Below are positions 1-6,299 of a DNA stretch of 7,201 nucleotides, piece by piece (position 1 is the first letter of the stretch; each line of letters begins with the position of its first letter). A program made the position numbers and the translations under genes. The notes beneath the pieces are model-generated. The model searched no databases. It saw nothing but the letters and a program-made list of their open reading frames with translations, and was not told the origin of the DNA. This DNA is from Anaerolineae bacterium (GTDB lineage: Bacteria > Chloroflexota > Anaerolineae > Aggregatilineales > Phototrophicaceae), in contig WGEI01000250.1 of the NCBI GenBank assembly GCA_015492875.1, forward strand, positions 1 through 7,201. Reading direction: 5' to 3'.

Positions 1-1254
1 TACGCCGCATCTTTTGGTGCGAATGCCTTTTTAATTGGCGTTGTTGCTACAGCATACCCACTGATGCAGTTCGTTGGTGGCCCTTTGCTGGGCGGCCTCT
101 CCGATCGTTATGGGCGTAAACCCATCCTCTTTATCAGCCAGGTTGGCACATTTGTCGGCTTTTTGGTGTTGGGGTTTGCTAATTCGCTGTGGATGATTTT
201 ACTGGCGCGTGTTATCGACGGTATCAGTGGCGCAAACATTGCCGCCGCACAAGCCGCCCTCACCGACGTAACATCGGAAAAGACGCGCGCGCAGGGGCTG
301 GGGTTGATTGGCGCGGCCTTTGGTCTTGGGTTCATCATCGGCCCAATTATCGCCTTGTTGGTGTTGCTGGTCAGCAATAATAACTATGCGCTAGTGGCCT
401 TTGTTGCGGCGGGTTTCTCACTCATCGCCATTTTGCTCACCCTGTTCAAATTTGATGAAACTTTGCCGCCAGAAAAGCGTGCCGCTATCGAAAAGCAGTC
501 GATGAACCCGCTCACCAATATCCGCCGCGCGTTGGGTAAACCGCAGCTTGCTGGCCTGCTCATTCTCATCTTCGCCCAACAGGTCATCTTCTTCGGCCTA
601 GAGAGCTTGCTTGGTCTATTCACCCTCAATAAGCTGGGGTTAGATGGGCGCGGCAATGCCGTGATTTTCACCATCATCGGCGTTGTTATGGTCTTTGTGC
701 AGGGCTATTTCATTGGTAAGTGGAGCCGCCGCTTTGGAGAGCTACGCCTCGTGCAAGCTGGGCTGCTTTTACTCTCTGCTGGTCTCATTTTCACCGCGCT
801 CACGCCCCGTCAACCGCTCCCCGGCTATTCACAAGAGGCGCTTATCGCGTCGCTAGCAGAGAGCCGCAGCGTGGGCGGCGAAGTGGCAGAAGTCAACGTA
901 CAGGTGGAATTGCCACCAGAAGGTGAAACAGGCTATAGCGGCATCATCTGGATTATTGTGGCGCTTGTGCCCGTAGCAATTGGCGGCGGTATCCTGCGCC
1001 CGTCGATTAACACCTTACTCACTAAACGCACATCCCCCGCCGAAGTTGGCGCTATTCTCGGCGTGAGTTCCGCTTTTGTCAGCGCGGCAAATGCCATCAC
1101 ACCGGCGCTTGGGGGCTTCGCCTTTGAGCAGTTTGGCGGTAGTTTGACATTTTTCATTGGCGGCATCATTATTGCGCTGCTCTTCCTTTGGGCGTTGCGC
1201 GCTATCCGAGAAGAAACCGCCCCCATCGGCGACACCGTGACGGAATCTGCTTAA
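1..1254 (+). CDS. MFS transporter, TetA-like drug/H+ antiporter (5' partial)
   Basis: The reading frame is open from base 1, so the true start lies outside the window; the Met at base 64 is internal. Only about 40 residues (TM1 and part of TM2) should be missing relative to the usual ~400 aa of the family. The visible 417 residues carry MFS motif A between TM2 and TM3 (GGLSDRYGRKP, bases 91-123) and a motif C-like stretch in TM5 (GLGFIIGPI). The region LWMILLARVIDGISGAN resembles the TM4 region of TetA-type transporters. After the charged central loop, TM7-TM12 follow. Known family role: proton-coupled efflux of drugs or other small molecules across the cytoplasmic membrane; the substrate cannot be read here. 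An oddity is a hydrophilic loop of about 44 residues between TM9 and TM10 (bases ~802-933), on the outer face by normal MFS topology. The stop at 1252-1254 is followed by a terminator hairpin. Family assignment is firm; tetracycline specificity is not implied. Confidence 0.9.
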   Translation, partial: YAASFGANAFLIGVVATAYPLMQFVGGPLLGGLSDRYGRKPILFISQVGTFVGFLVLGFANSLWMILLARVIDGISGANIAAAQAALTDVTSEKTRAQGLGLIGAAFGLGFIIGPIIALLVLLVSNNNYALVAFVAAGFSLIAILLTLFKFDETLPPEKRAAIEKQSMNPLTNIRRALGKPQLAGLLILIFAQQVIFFGLESLLGLFTLNKLGLDGRGNAVIFTIIGVVMVFVQGYFIGKWSRRFGELRLVQAGLLLLSAGLIFTALTPRQPLPGYSQEALIASLAESRSVGGEVAEVNVQVELPPEGETGYSGIIWIIVALVPVAIGGGILRPSINTLLTKRTSPAEVGAILGVSSAFVSAANAITPALGGFAFEQFGGSLTFFIGGIIIALLFLWALRAIREETAPIGDTVTESA

Positions 1255-1261
1255 AACCAAA

Positions 1262-1286
1262 AGGGGCGACCAATTTGACCGCCCCT
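1262..1286. terminator. Shared hairpin terminator between convergent genes
   Basis: AGGGGCG (1262-1268) pairs with CGCCCCT (1280-1286) around an 11-nt loop, in the 42-base gap between the MFS stop and the stop of the minus-strand propeller gene. Read on the minus strand, the stem runs into TTTTGGTTTT, which fits an intrinsic terminator for the propeller-cytochrome gene. On the plus strand the following sequence is only moderately T-rich, so termination of the MFS transcript may be weaker. Confidence 0.7.
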
Positions 1287-1296
1287 GATTATTGTC

Positions 1297-3498
1297 TTAT
1301 TCCTCGCTATTTGGCGCATTTAGCTGGCGAATGTAGGCGATGATGTCCCACATCTCACCATCGCCCCAATCAATCCGCCCGCCATAGGCTGGCATCCCCA
1401 TACCTGTGACCGAGTTCGGCGAATCGGATGAGCGCCCAACACGCAAGAAGTCCAATAGTTCCTCATCCGTCAGCCCATTGACGAAATCAGAACCGGCAAG
1501 TGGCAATCCCACGCCACTCCCGTCGCCTTCTGGCCCATGACATCCCGCACAGCCCTCGTTATACAGCGTTTCACCACGTTGCGGGTCGCCCGCCTGCGAA
1601 GTATCGAACAGGGGTGGCAGGGTGGCATCTGGTAGTGGTGGCAAGGTTGCAACAGGGGGCAATTGGCTCGCTGTGGTGGCTGTTGGCGCGGGAGGCTGTG
1701 GCGCTTCGGTCGCTTCTGGCGTCGCCGTTATCGCCACTTCAATGCCAGAGAGCAGCGCGCCATTGAGGACATAAATTTCGCCTGCATTGGCCGACGTGTT
1801 ATTTGCGCCATCGCCGCCCATAGCGTTGGGGATAATATCGATATAGCCATCACCATTGATATCATAAACCGCAATGGCATAGGCCATCATGTCATTTTCA
1901 TCTGCCCCAACGACATAGCGCACTCGCAAATCATTCGGCTGTTCGGAAGGCAAGGTGATGCTACGGCCATCATGGGGGAAGCCGCCCGCCTGCCCGTAAA
2001 GAATAGCTAATAGGCCAGCGTTGCGCCGTGGAATGAGGTCATACCCCACAGCGTCATAGTTCGGCGCGCCATAGGCCAAATCATTAAAGCCGTCGCCATC
2101 AAAATCCGCCACTCGTAGCGTATCCCCGCCTTTGCTATCTGCCTGGTCAACATAAACGACGACAGCATCATTGAGCGGGTTAGAGAGGTCAATCATGCGT
2201 CCAGCGAAGTTCTCATCAGTATAAATCACCCACGCTTCCCCGCCGCCTTCATACTGGTTATTAGGGCCGCTGCCGATGAGTGTGCCCAGCACCAAATCAT
2301 CTTGCCCATCACCGTTCAAGTCGCCCGTAGCGATTTCTTCACCGAGTAAGTCGTTAGGGTCTGGCCCATAGATAACGGTAATCGACGTATCGCGCGGTGC
2401 GCCTGTGTTGGGGTCAATGCGCGCGGCGAGGTCAACCGTTTGCCCGCGCAACTGTGGCCCCCCAAAAATGACATACGTATCGCCAGCGTTATAGCGGGCA
2501 TTGCCGGGTCCGTCGCCACCGCCGAAGGAAAGCCCCTCTACGCCCGCCGAGCCACGCCAGAGTGCCGCGCTGACAATCGCATCGGTATAGCCGTCACCAT
2601 TGAGGTCACCACGCCCCCAAACACACGAACCGAGCAAATCGTCAAAGTCAGCACCGATGATGCGGGTTGCATCAATGGGGGGCGTCCGCATATCGGTGAC
2701 TTGCCCATATTTTATTGTCCAATCTGGTGCGCCATAGAGTATCCACGCTTCGCCCGCGTTAATGCGGCGGTCGCCTTCGCCGTCGGCTTGCGTTGCGCCG
2801 ATAATTAAATCGTCATAGCCATCCGCATCAAAATCGCCCGTCTCTACCCAAATGCCGAAGCGGTCTTCCTCAGTCGCGCCATAAAACACAACCACCCCCT
2901 CCGGTGGCGTTTGCAGGTCTACTTCTGCGCCATAAGTTGCCGCGAAGTCTGGGCTACCAAACACCACATACACCGCGCCTGCATTGGGGCGGCTACGGTT
3001 GAGGCTATCGCTGTTCTGTGCGCCAAAGGCCACATCGCTATACCCATCGCCGTTCAAATCGCCGACAGCTATCTCTGTACCCGCCATATCGCCAGCGCGC
3101 TCACCTAAAAACGTGACAATCTGGTGATTAGCTGGCATACCCTCTTCTAGTGCAATGCGCCCGTCAATATCGCATAAATCCAGCAGAATGCGCACCTGCC
3201 CACCTTGCACACGGTAGCCATCTGGTTTGGGAAAGCTGGCATTTTGGCCAGTAATGGCTAAATCGCCGCAACCATCGCCGTTAATGTCGGCAACGTCAAC
3301 CGGCTTGCCAGTGAGCGAAGCGCCCTCCGGCGTGTCGTAAAAAACAAACGCCCCTTCCTGCGGTAAGCCCCGCAAATCCCACGGATTGCCGCCAGAAGGT
3401 TCAATATCCGCTTGGGCTATGGCGAAGCTAGCAACTATCGCCATACAGATAAGGCCTATTATCCCTAATTTATGCTGACTGTATCGTGGCATCGTCAT
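1297..3498 (-). CDS. Exported FG-GAP beta-propeller / cytochrome c fusion protein
   Basis: This 733-residue protein starts with a signal peptide (hydrophobic core ~11-28, likely cut after AQA at residue 30). Seven FG-GAP/integrin-alpha-like repeats follow, each with a Ca2+-binding DxNxDGxxD-type loop beginning at D71, D147, D222, D298, D393, D465 and D546. They are spaced 72-95 residues apart, as expected for a closed seven-bladed propeller. Strands such as GAVYVVFGSP and GEAWILYGAP recur between them. Residues ~590-634 form a Pro/Thr/Ala linker. The C-terminal ~100 residues are a class I-type cytochrome c: haem motif CAGCH (C650, C653, H654) with a likely axial Met in GMPAYGG (M702, possibly M700). 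Inferred role: an extracytoplasmic Ca2+-stabilised scaffold carrying a redox domain; partner unknown. A weak AGG at 3502-3504 lies only 3 nt from Met1 but 9 nt from Met3 (codon at 3492-3490), so the start may be Met3. The gene appears monocistronic. Confidence 0.9.
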   Translation of the reverse strand: MTMPRYSQHKLGIIGLICMAIVASFAIAQADIEPSGGNPWDLRGLPQEGAFVFYDTPEGASLTGKPVDVADINGDGCGDLAITGQNASFPKPDGYRVQGGQVRILLDLCDIDGRIALEEGMPANHQIVTFLGERAGDMAGTEIAVGDLNGDGYSDVAFGAQNSDSLNRSRPNAGAVYVVFGSPDFAATYGAEVDLQTPPEGVVVFYGATEEDRFGIWVETGDFDADGYDDLIIGATQADGEGDRRINAGEAWILYGAPDWTIKYGQVTDMRTPPIDATRIIGADFDDLLGSCVWGRGDLNGDGYTDAIVSAALWRGSAGVEGLSFGGGDGPGNARYNAGDTYVIFGGPQLRGQTVDLAARIDPNTGAPRDTSITVIYGPDPNDLLGEEIATGDLNGDGQDDLVLGTLIGSGPNNQYEGGGEAWVIYTDENFAGRMIDLSNPLNDAVVVYVDQADSKGGDTLRVADFDGDGFNDLAYGAPNYDAVGYDLIPRRNAGLLAILYGQAGGFPHDGRSITLPSEQPNDLRVRYVVGADENDMMAYAIAVYDINGDGYIDIIPNAMGGDGANNTSANAGEIYVLNGALLSGIEVAITATPEATEAPQPPAPTATTASQLPPVATLPPLPDATLPPLFDTSQAGDPQRGETLYNEGCAGCHGPEGDGSGVGLPLAGSDFVNGLTDEELLDFLRVGRSSDSPNSVTGMGMPAYGGRIDWGDGEMWDIIAYIRQLNAPNSEE

Positions 3499-3536
3499 TC
3501 GCCTATCTCATAAGCCAAATAGAAAAACCGCAGCAC

Positions 3537-3545
3537 ATTATAGCA
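3537..3545 (-). promoter_or_regulatory. Extended -10 promoter for the propeller-cytochrome gene
   Basis: On the minus strand the sequence reads TGCTATAAT, a perfect TATAAT -10 hexamer with the upstream TG of an extended -10 element. It lies about 40 bases before the start codon at 3498/3492, leaving a short 5' leader. No good -35 hexamer is seen at 16-18 bp, which is tolerated by extended -10 promoters. Assignment is by motif and position only. Confidence 0.55.
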
Positions 3546-3585
3546 GCCGCTTTACATGCGTATATAGATAACTTGCGGTATGGTT

Positions 3586-3598
3586 GATGTGTCACATC
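3586..3598. promoter_or_regulatory. Operator-like perfect palindrome upstream of the deoxyribosyltransferase-like gene
   Basis: GATGTG-T-CACATC is a perfect 6+6 bp inverted repeat with a one-base centre. It sits in the divergent intergenic region, 29 bases before the ATG at 3628 and just after a TATGGT (3579-3584) that could act as a weak -10. Its size and position suit a binding site for a dimeric regulator. Which regulator is unknown, and it could be a chance palindrome. Confidence 0.35.
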
Positions 3599-3610
3599 TG
3601 GTGGCTTGTA

Positions 3611-3617
3611 GGGAGGA
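3611..3617 (+). promoter_or_regulatory. Ribosome binding site deciding the 3628 start
   Basis: GGGAGGA is a strong Shine-Dalgarno sequence ending 10 bases before the ATG at 3628. The upstream in-frame ATG at 3580 has no such site and would place the 3586-3598 palindrome inside the coding region, so 3628 is preferred. Confidence 0.75.
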
Positions 3618-3627
3618 TTCGGAATCA

Positions 3628-4140
3628 ATGAGCAGAATTACTTACCCACAGGTGGTGCTTTTTGGCTCTATGACCGCGGGTTGGCATGAAAATGTGATCA
3701 TTCCCTTGCTAGAGCAACTCGGCGTCACCTACTATCACCCTTCGCCACAGGGTGGTGATTGGAACGAAGACAAGGGCAAGTCCGAAGCGCTGGTGATGCA
3801 ACAGGCCGAAACAATAGTGATTGTTATCGAAGCCAGCAGTTCCAGTTTCGCCAGCCTCGCAGAAACGGGTTGGGCAGCCGCCAGTAGCGCCGTGCGTGGC
3901 CAGCGGCTCATCCTTTACATTATGCGCGATTATCACCCGCATATCCCGCTATGGATGCGCTTCTTCCCACCCTTGCGCCGCTTCTTCCGCACCATAGAAA
4001 ACGCCAGCCGCCGCGCCCGCTTCCTCGCCCTACAGCACGCTGAACGCTTGCGCGGCGATATTCCCAGCCTCATCATTTGCGATAATTTAGAAGGAGTACG
4101 GCAGGAACTCATCAACATCTACAGTACACCGCCCGCCTAA
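3628..4140 (+). CDS. Nucleoside 2-deoxyribosyltransferase-like protein
   Basis: With the start chosen at 3628 the protein has 170 residues and no signal peptide, so it is probably cytoplasmic. Its first ~100 residues fit the Rossmann-like nucleoside 2-deoxyribosyltransferase fold. There is an opening strand VVLFGS with a glycine-containing turn (residues 9-14), then WHENVIIPLLEQLGVTYYHP (19-38), a GGDWNED segment (42-48), a strand ETIVIVIEA (61-69), and SSFASLAETGWAA (72-84). That last segment matches the family pattern in which a serine-rich loop precedes the catalytic Glu, here probably E79. Family members cleave or exchange the N-glycosidic bond of (deoxy)nucleosides or nucleotides in salvage or clean-up. 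Residues 106-137 form an unusual Arg/Phe/Pro-rich stretch (LWMRFFPPLRRFFRT and onward) not typical of the core fold. The next gene is a response regulator 65 bases downstream on the same strand, possibly co-transcribed. The assignment rests on motif resemblance, and substrate is unknown. Confidence 0.6.
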   Translation: MSRITYPQVVLFGSMTAGWHENVIIPLLEQLGVTYYHPSPQGGDWNEDKGKSEALVMQQAETIVIVIEASSSSFASLAETGWAAASSAVRGQRLILYIMRDYHPHIPLWMRFFPPLRRFFRTIENASRRARFLALQHAERLRGDIPSLIICDNLEGVRQELINIYSTPPA

Positions 4141-4175
4141 CCCCTTTGTATATGCCTATCTAATGTGAGGGCGGT
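4128..4175 (+). other. Long-loop inverted repeat in the spacer before the regulator gene
   Basis: ACCGCCC (4128-4134) is the exact complement of GGGCGGT (4169-4175), separated by 34 bases that include the stop codon at 4138-4140. It could form a weak long-loop hairpin at the end of the upstream transcript. No T tract follows, so it is not a convincing intrinsic terminator. The right arm touches TATAGT (4175-4180), a possible weak -10 for the regulator with no recognisable -35. Confidence 0.25.
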
Positions 4176-4205
4176 ATAGTGCTCTCATGTTAAAGGATTG
4201 GCTAC

Positions 4206-4850
4206 ATGGAAGATTTACGGGTTCTAATTGTCGCTGAAGATGTGCTAGCGCGCGCTGGTTTGGCCGCTATCGTCGGGGATGCAGAACCATCATGGACGAT
4301 TGCCCAACTCGCCCCCGACCGCCTGCTTGCCGACATCGATATTTACCAGCCCGACATTGTGCTCTTTGACCTCGCTTGGGGCGATGCTACCGACACGGCA
4401 CAATACATCGAGGCGACAGATGCGCCATTTCTCTTTTTGCTGGCCGATGAAGAACAAGCCGCACCGCTACTCGCTGCTGTTGGCGATGCGGTGACAGAGC
4501 GCTCGCTGGGGCTACTCCTGCGCAATAACCAGTCACCACATATCTTACAGGCGCTAGCGACTGTTGTAGCTGGTCTGAGCGTCATCGAGCCAGCGCTGAT
4601 GATGGCATTGACGCCACCGCTTTCGCCCACCGCATTGGTTGATGAAATGGTAGAGCCACTGACGCCGCGCGAGCAGGAAGTGCTAGCCCTCATTGCCGAA
4701 GGGTTGCCCAATAAAGCCATTGCCCTTCGGCTGGGCATCAGTGACCATACCGTCAAGTTTCATATCAACGCCATTTTGAGCAAACTCAATGCCCAAAGCC
4801 GTACTGAGGCCGTCGTACAAGCGGCGCGACTAGGGTTGCTCATCCTCTAG
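4206..4850 (+). CDS. NarL/LuxR-type response regulator with an atypical receiver
   Basis: The 214-residue protein has an N-terminal receiver-like domain (1-~120) and a C-terminal LuxR/GerE DNA-binding helix-turn-helix (~150-214; [15 protein letters not shown], recognition region [19 protein letters not shown]). In the receiver, E11/D12 match the acidic pair and D55 (IVLFDL) the phospho-acceptor. The conserved Thr/Ser at the end of beta4 is Leu (L79 in FLFLLAD), and the conserved Lys in beta5 is Arg (R106 in GLLLRNN). Phosphorylation-dependent switching may therefore be weakened or altered. Family role: a transcription regulator whose HTH binds DNA as a dimer. No sensor kinase is encoded in the window, so it is an orphan here. 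AAGGA at 4193-4197 lies 8 bases before the ATG and supports this start. The stop is 3 bases from the stop of the convergent lipoprotein gene. Family assignment is secure; target genes are unknown. Confidence 0.9.
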   Translation: MEDLRVLIVAEDVLARAGLAAIVGDAEPSWTIAQLAPDRLLADIDIYQPDIVLFDLAWGDATDTAQYIEATDAPFLFLLADEEQAAPLLAAVGDAVTERSLGLLLRNNQSPHILQALATVVAGLSVIEPALMMALTPPLSPTALVDEMVEPLTPREQEVLALIAEGLPNKAIALRLGISDHTVKFHINAILSKLNAQSRTEAVVQAARLGLLIL

Positions 4851-4853
4851 CCG

Positions 4854-5417
4854 TTATTCCTGTACCCGCTCTGTGACAGTAATCGAGATATCATAATCGG
4901 CCAGCCCTTCCAGTGCAATCCAGAACGGGCGCACCAACTCATAAGGGCAATCGCCCTCAATCACCAGCCGCAAGTTCATGCTGAAGGTACGCGCAGCATC
5001 GTCTCGCGCCCAGTCAATGACTTCATGCCGCGCTTTACAGCCCATCCCACGACTCCATAAGCCCGCCAATACCTGCCCTTCGCTGAAGTCAAAAGGGACG
5101 CGCTCTACTGGGCGGCGGCAAAGTTGGCTGTTATCGGCTAAATTATAGAAGCGGATGTGCTCCTCTGCGTTGCGGATAACGAAAGTTTGTCCCGCCGCAT
5201 CGTTGGCCGCCTCAAAACAAATACCGCGCAACATATCCGCTGCATCTTGCCATGGGTAGCTGTTGCCCGCCGTGGGTGTTGGGAGGCGGATGGTGGCGAT
5301 AGTGGGCGGCGGTGGAGTTGGCGGCAAGTTGACCATACAAGCGGCAGAAAAAAGTATTACAATACCGCTTAGTAATGTTTGACGTTGATTTGTCATAAAT
5401 TTTCGGATTAAATTCAT
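4854..5417 (-). CDS. Small lipoprotein with a possible PrcB-C-like domain
   Basis: This is a 187-residue exported protein. A basic N-terminus and hydrophobic segment (LLSGIVILFSAAC) end in a lipobox with C27 as the likely lipidated cysteine, so the mature protein should be anchored on the outer face of the membrane. A Pro/Thr-rich spacer (~31-49) follows. The mature domain (~55-187) holds four cysteines (C67, C100, C127, C157) that could form two disulfides. The order FVIRNAEEHIRFY, VPFDFSEGQVLAGLWSRGMGC, a middle strand and EGDCPYELVRPFWIAL resembles PrcB-C-type domains, in which an incoming loop, a [V/F]DFS-like strand and a later Cys recur. This resemblance is weak and the function unknown. 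Met8 (base 5396) is an alternative start; neither Met has a clear Shine-Dalgarno sequence. Upstream sequence is AT-rich and is shared with the divergent phosphoesterase gene. Confidence 0.75.
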   Translation of the reverse strand: MNLIRKFMTNQRQTLLSGIVILFSAACMVNLPPTPPPPTIATIRLPTPTAGNSYPWQDAADMLRGICFEAANDAAGQTFVIRNAEEHIRFYNLADNSQLCRRPVERVPFDFSEGQVLAGLWSRGMGCKARHEVIDWARDDAARTFSMNLRLVIEGDCPYELVRPFWIALEGLADYDISITVTERVQE

Positions 5418-5468
5418 AGAATTTTGTTCGCTACACTCTGTAATTTATGATAAGATGCTTACAAGTCC

Positions 5469-5474
5469 TATAAT
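5469..5474 (+). promoter_or_regulatory. -10 element for the metallophosphoesterase gene
   Basis: A perfect TATAAT lies 30 bases before the ATG at 5505, within the 87-base AT-rich divergent spacer. The best -35 match at 18 bp is a poor TTATGA (5445-5450). The short leader would still include the AAAGG ribosome binding site at 5492-5496. No convincing promoter was found for the lipoprotein gene on the opposite strand of this spacer. Confidence 0.5.
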
Positions 5475-5504
5475 CATTAATTGGCTTTATTAAAGGTTAA
5501 TCCC

Positions 5505-6236
5505 ATGCGCATTCTCATCATCTCAGATATTCATGCTAATTTAACCGCCTTTGAAACCGTTCTTAAAGATGCCGAAGGTGAATGGGATTACGTTTGGTGT
5601 CTTGGCGATGTTGTTGGTTATGGCCCCGACCCTAATGAGTGTGTCGACCTCCTGCGCTCCTTGCCTCATCTTTGTCTAGCGGGTAATCATGACTGGGCGG
5701 CTCTAGGGCGGTTGGATGTGCGCACTTTCAATCCTGATGCGCGTTTTGCCGTGGAATGGACGCAAGACACGCTCACCGATGAAAATTTGGCCTATCTAGA
5801 AGCGCTTCCCACGACTTTTGTCATTGGTAGCTTCACCCTCACGCATGGTAGCCCGCGCGAACCAGTGTGGGAATACATTCTAGAGCCGATCGTTGCGGCG
5901 CTCAACTTCCCACATTTTGAGACGCCTTACTGCTTCGTTGGCCATACCCACCAGCCAGTGATTTACCAGTTGGTGAGCGATAATGGCGATACCGAAGCAT
6001 TAGCCCCGCGTTATGGCGCGCGCCATAATTTGGGCGAGTATCGCCAGATTATCAACCCCGGCAGTGTTGGCCAACCGCGCGATTCTAACCCCAATGCGGC
6101 TTATGGCATTCTTGATACTGCGGAAATGTACTTTGAACACCGTCGCATCCCCTACGACATTCGCCGTACACAAGAACGTATGCGCTCGCATGGTTTACCA
6201 GAACGCCTCGTGACCCGCTTGGAGCATGGTTGGTAG
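5505..6236 (+). CDS. YfcE-like calcineurin-fold metallophosphoesterase
   Basis: A cytoplasmic 243-residue protein with the full dimetal phosphoesterase motif set: DxH (D8, H10 in SDIHAN), GD (D35 in CLGDVVGYGPDP), GNHD (N61, H62), a histidine in TLTHGSP (H114) and GHTH (H147, H149). The INPGSVGQPRD segment (183-193) is typical of this YfcE/MJ0936-type group. Family members hydrolyse phosphomono- or diesters using two divalent metals; the physiological substrate is generally unknown and cannot be told here. The ATG at 5505 is preferred because AAAGG (5492-5496) lies 8 bases upstream. An in-frame TTG at 5481 would extend the protein by 8 residues but has no ribosome binding site and begins very close to the -10 element. 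The gene looks monocistronic, bounded by its own promoter and a strong terminator. Confidence 0.93.
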   Translation: MRILIISDIHANLTAFETVLKDAEGEWDYVWCLGDVVGYGPDPNECVDLLRSLPHLCLAGNHDWAALGRLDVRTFNPDARFAVEWTQDTLTDENLAYLEALPTTFVIGSFTLTHGSPREPVWEYILEPIVAALNFPHFETPYCFVGHTHQPVIYQLVSDNGDTEALAPRYGARHNLGEYRQIINPGSVGQPRDSNPNAAYGILDTAEMYFEHRRIPYDIRRTQERMRSHGLPERLVTRLEHGW

Positions 6237-6265
6237 ATTGCACTTTTAACTTTATACAAAAACAG

Positions 6266-6294
6266 GGCGGCTTCTCATCAGAGGCCGCCTTTTT
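6266..6294. terminator. Strong bidirectional intrinsic terminator
   Basis: GGCGGCTTCT (6266-6275) pairs with AGAGGCCGCC (6280-6289) over 10 bp with one G-U pair and a 4-base loop. TTTTT (6290-6294) follows on the plus strand, terminating the phosphoesterase gene. On the minus strand the stem is followed within three bases by the complement of the A run at 6258-6262, so it can also end the transcript of the truncated gene at 6300-7180. Confidence 0.88.
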
Positions 6295-6299
6295 GCATA

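Noticed and set aside
1500..3108. Several plus-strand open frames of 60-120 codons inside the propeller-cytochrome gene
   Set aside because: They lie antisense to a well-supported 733-residue gene, have no ribosome binding sites or recognisable domains, and reflect its base composition.
1741..3300. Possible DNA-level tandem repeat from the FG-GAP repeats
   Set aside because: The repeats are similar in protein motif but diverged in DNA, with 72-95 residue spacing, so they are old domain repeats and not a DNA tandem array.
3580..3627. Upstream ATG extension of the deoxyribosyltransferase-like protein
   Set aside because: The extra 16 residues have no ribosome binding site and would contain the palindrome; the ATG at 3628 has a strong GGGAGGA.
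4343..4756. A 137-codon minus-strand frame opposite the response regulator
   Set aside because: It is Ser/Ala-rich low-complexity translation antisense to a clear LuxR-type gene.
3628..4850. A defence or nucleotide-signalling module made of the deoxyribosyltransferase-like protein and the regulator
   Set aside because: There is no effector, sensor, nuclease or mobile-element context; two neighbouring genes on one strand are not enough to propose a system.
5481..5504. TTG start for the metallophosphoesterase
   Set aside because: It lies just after the TATAAT with no ribosome binding site; the ATG at 5505 has AAAGG at good spacing and begins right before the first beta-strand of the fold.
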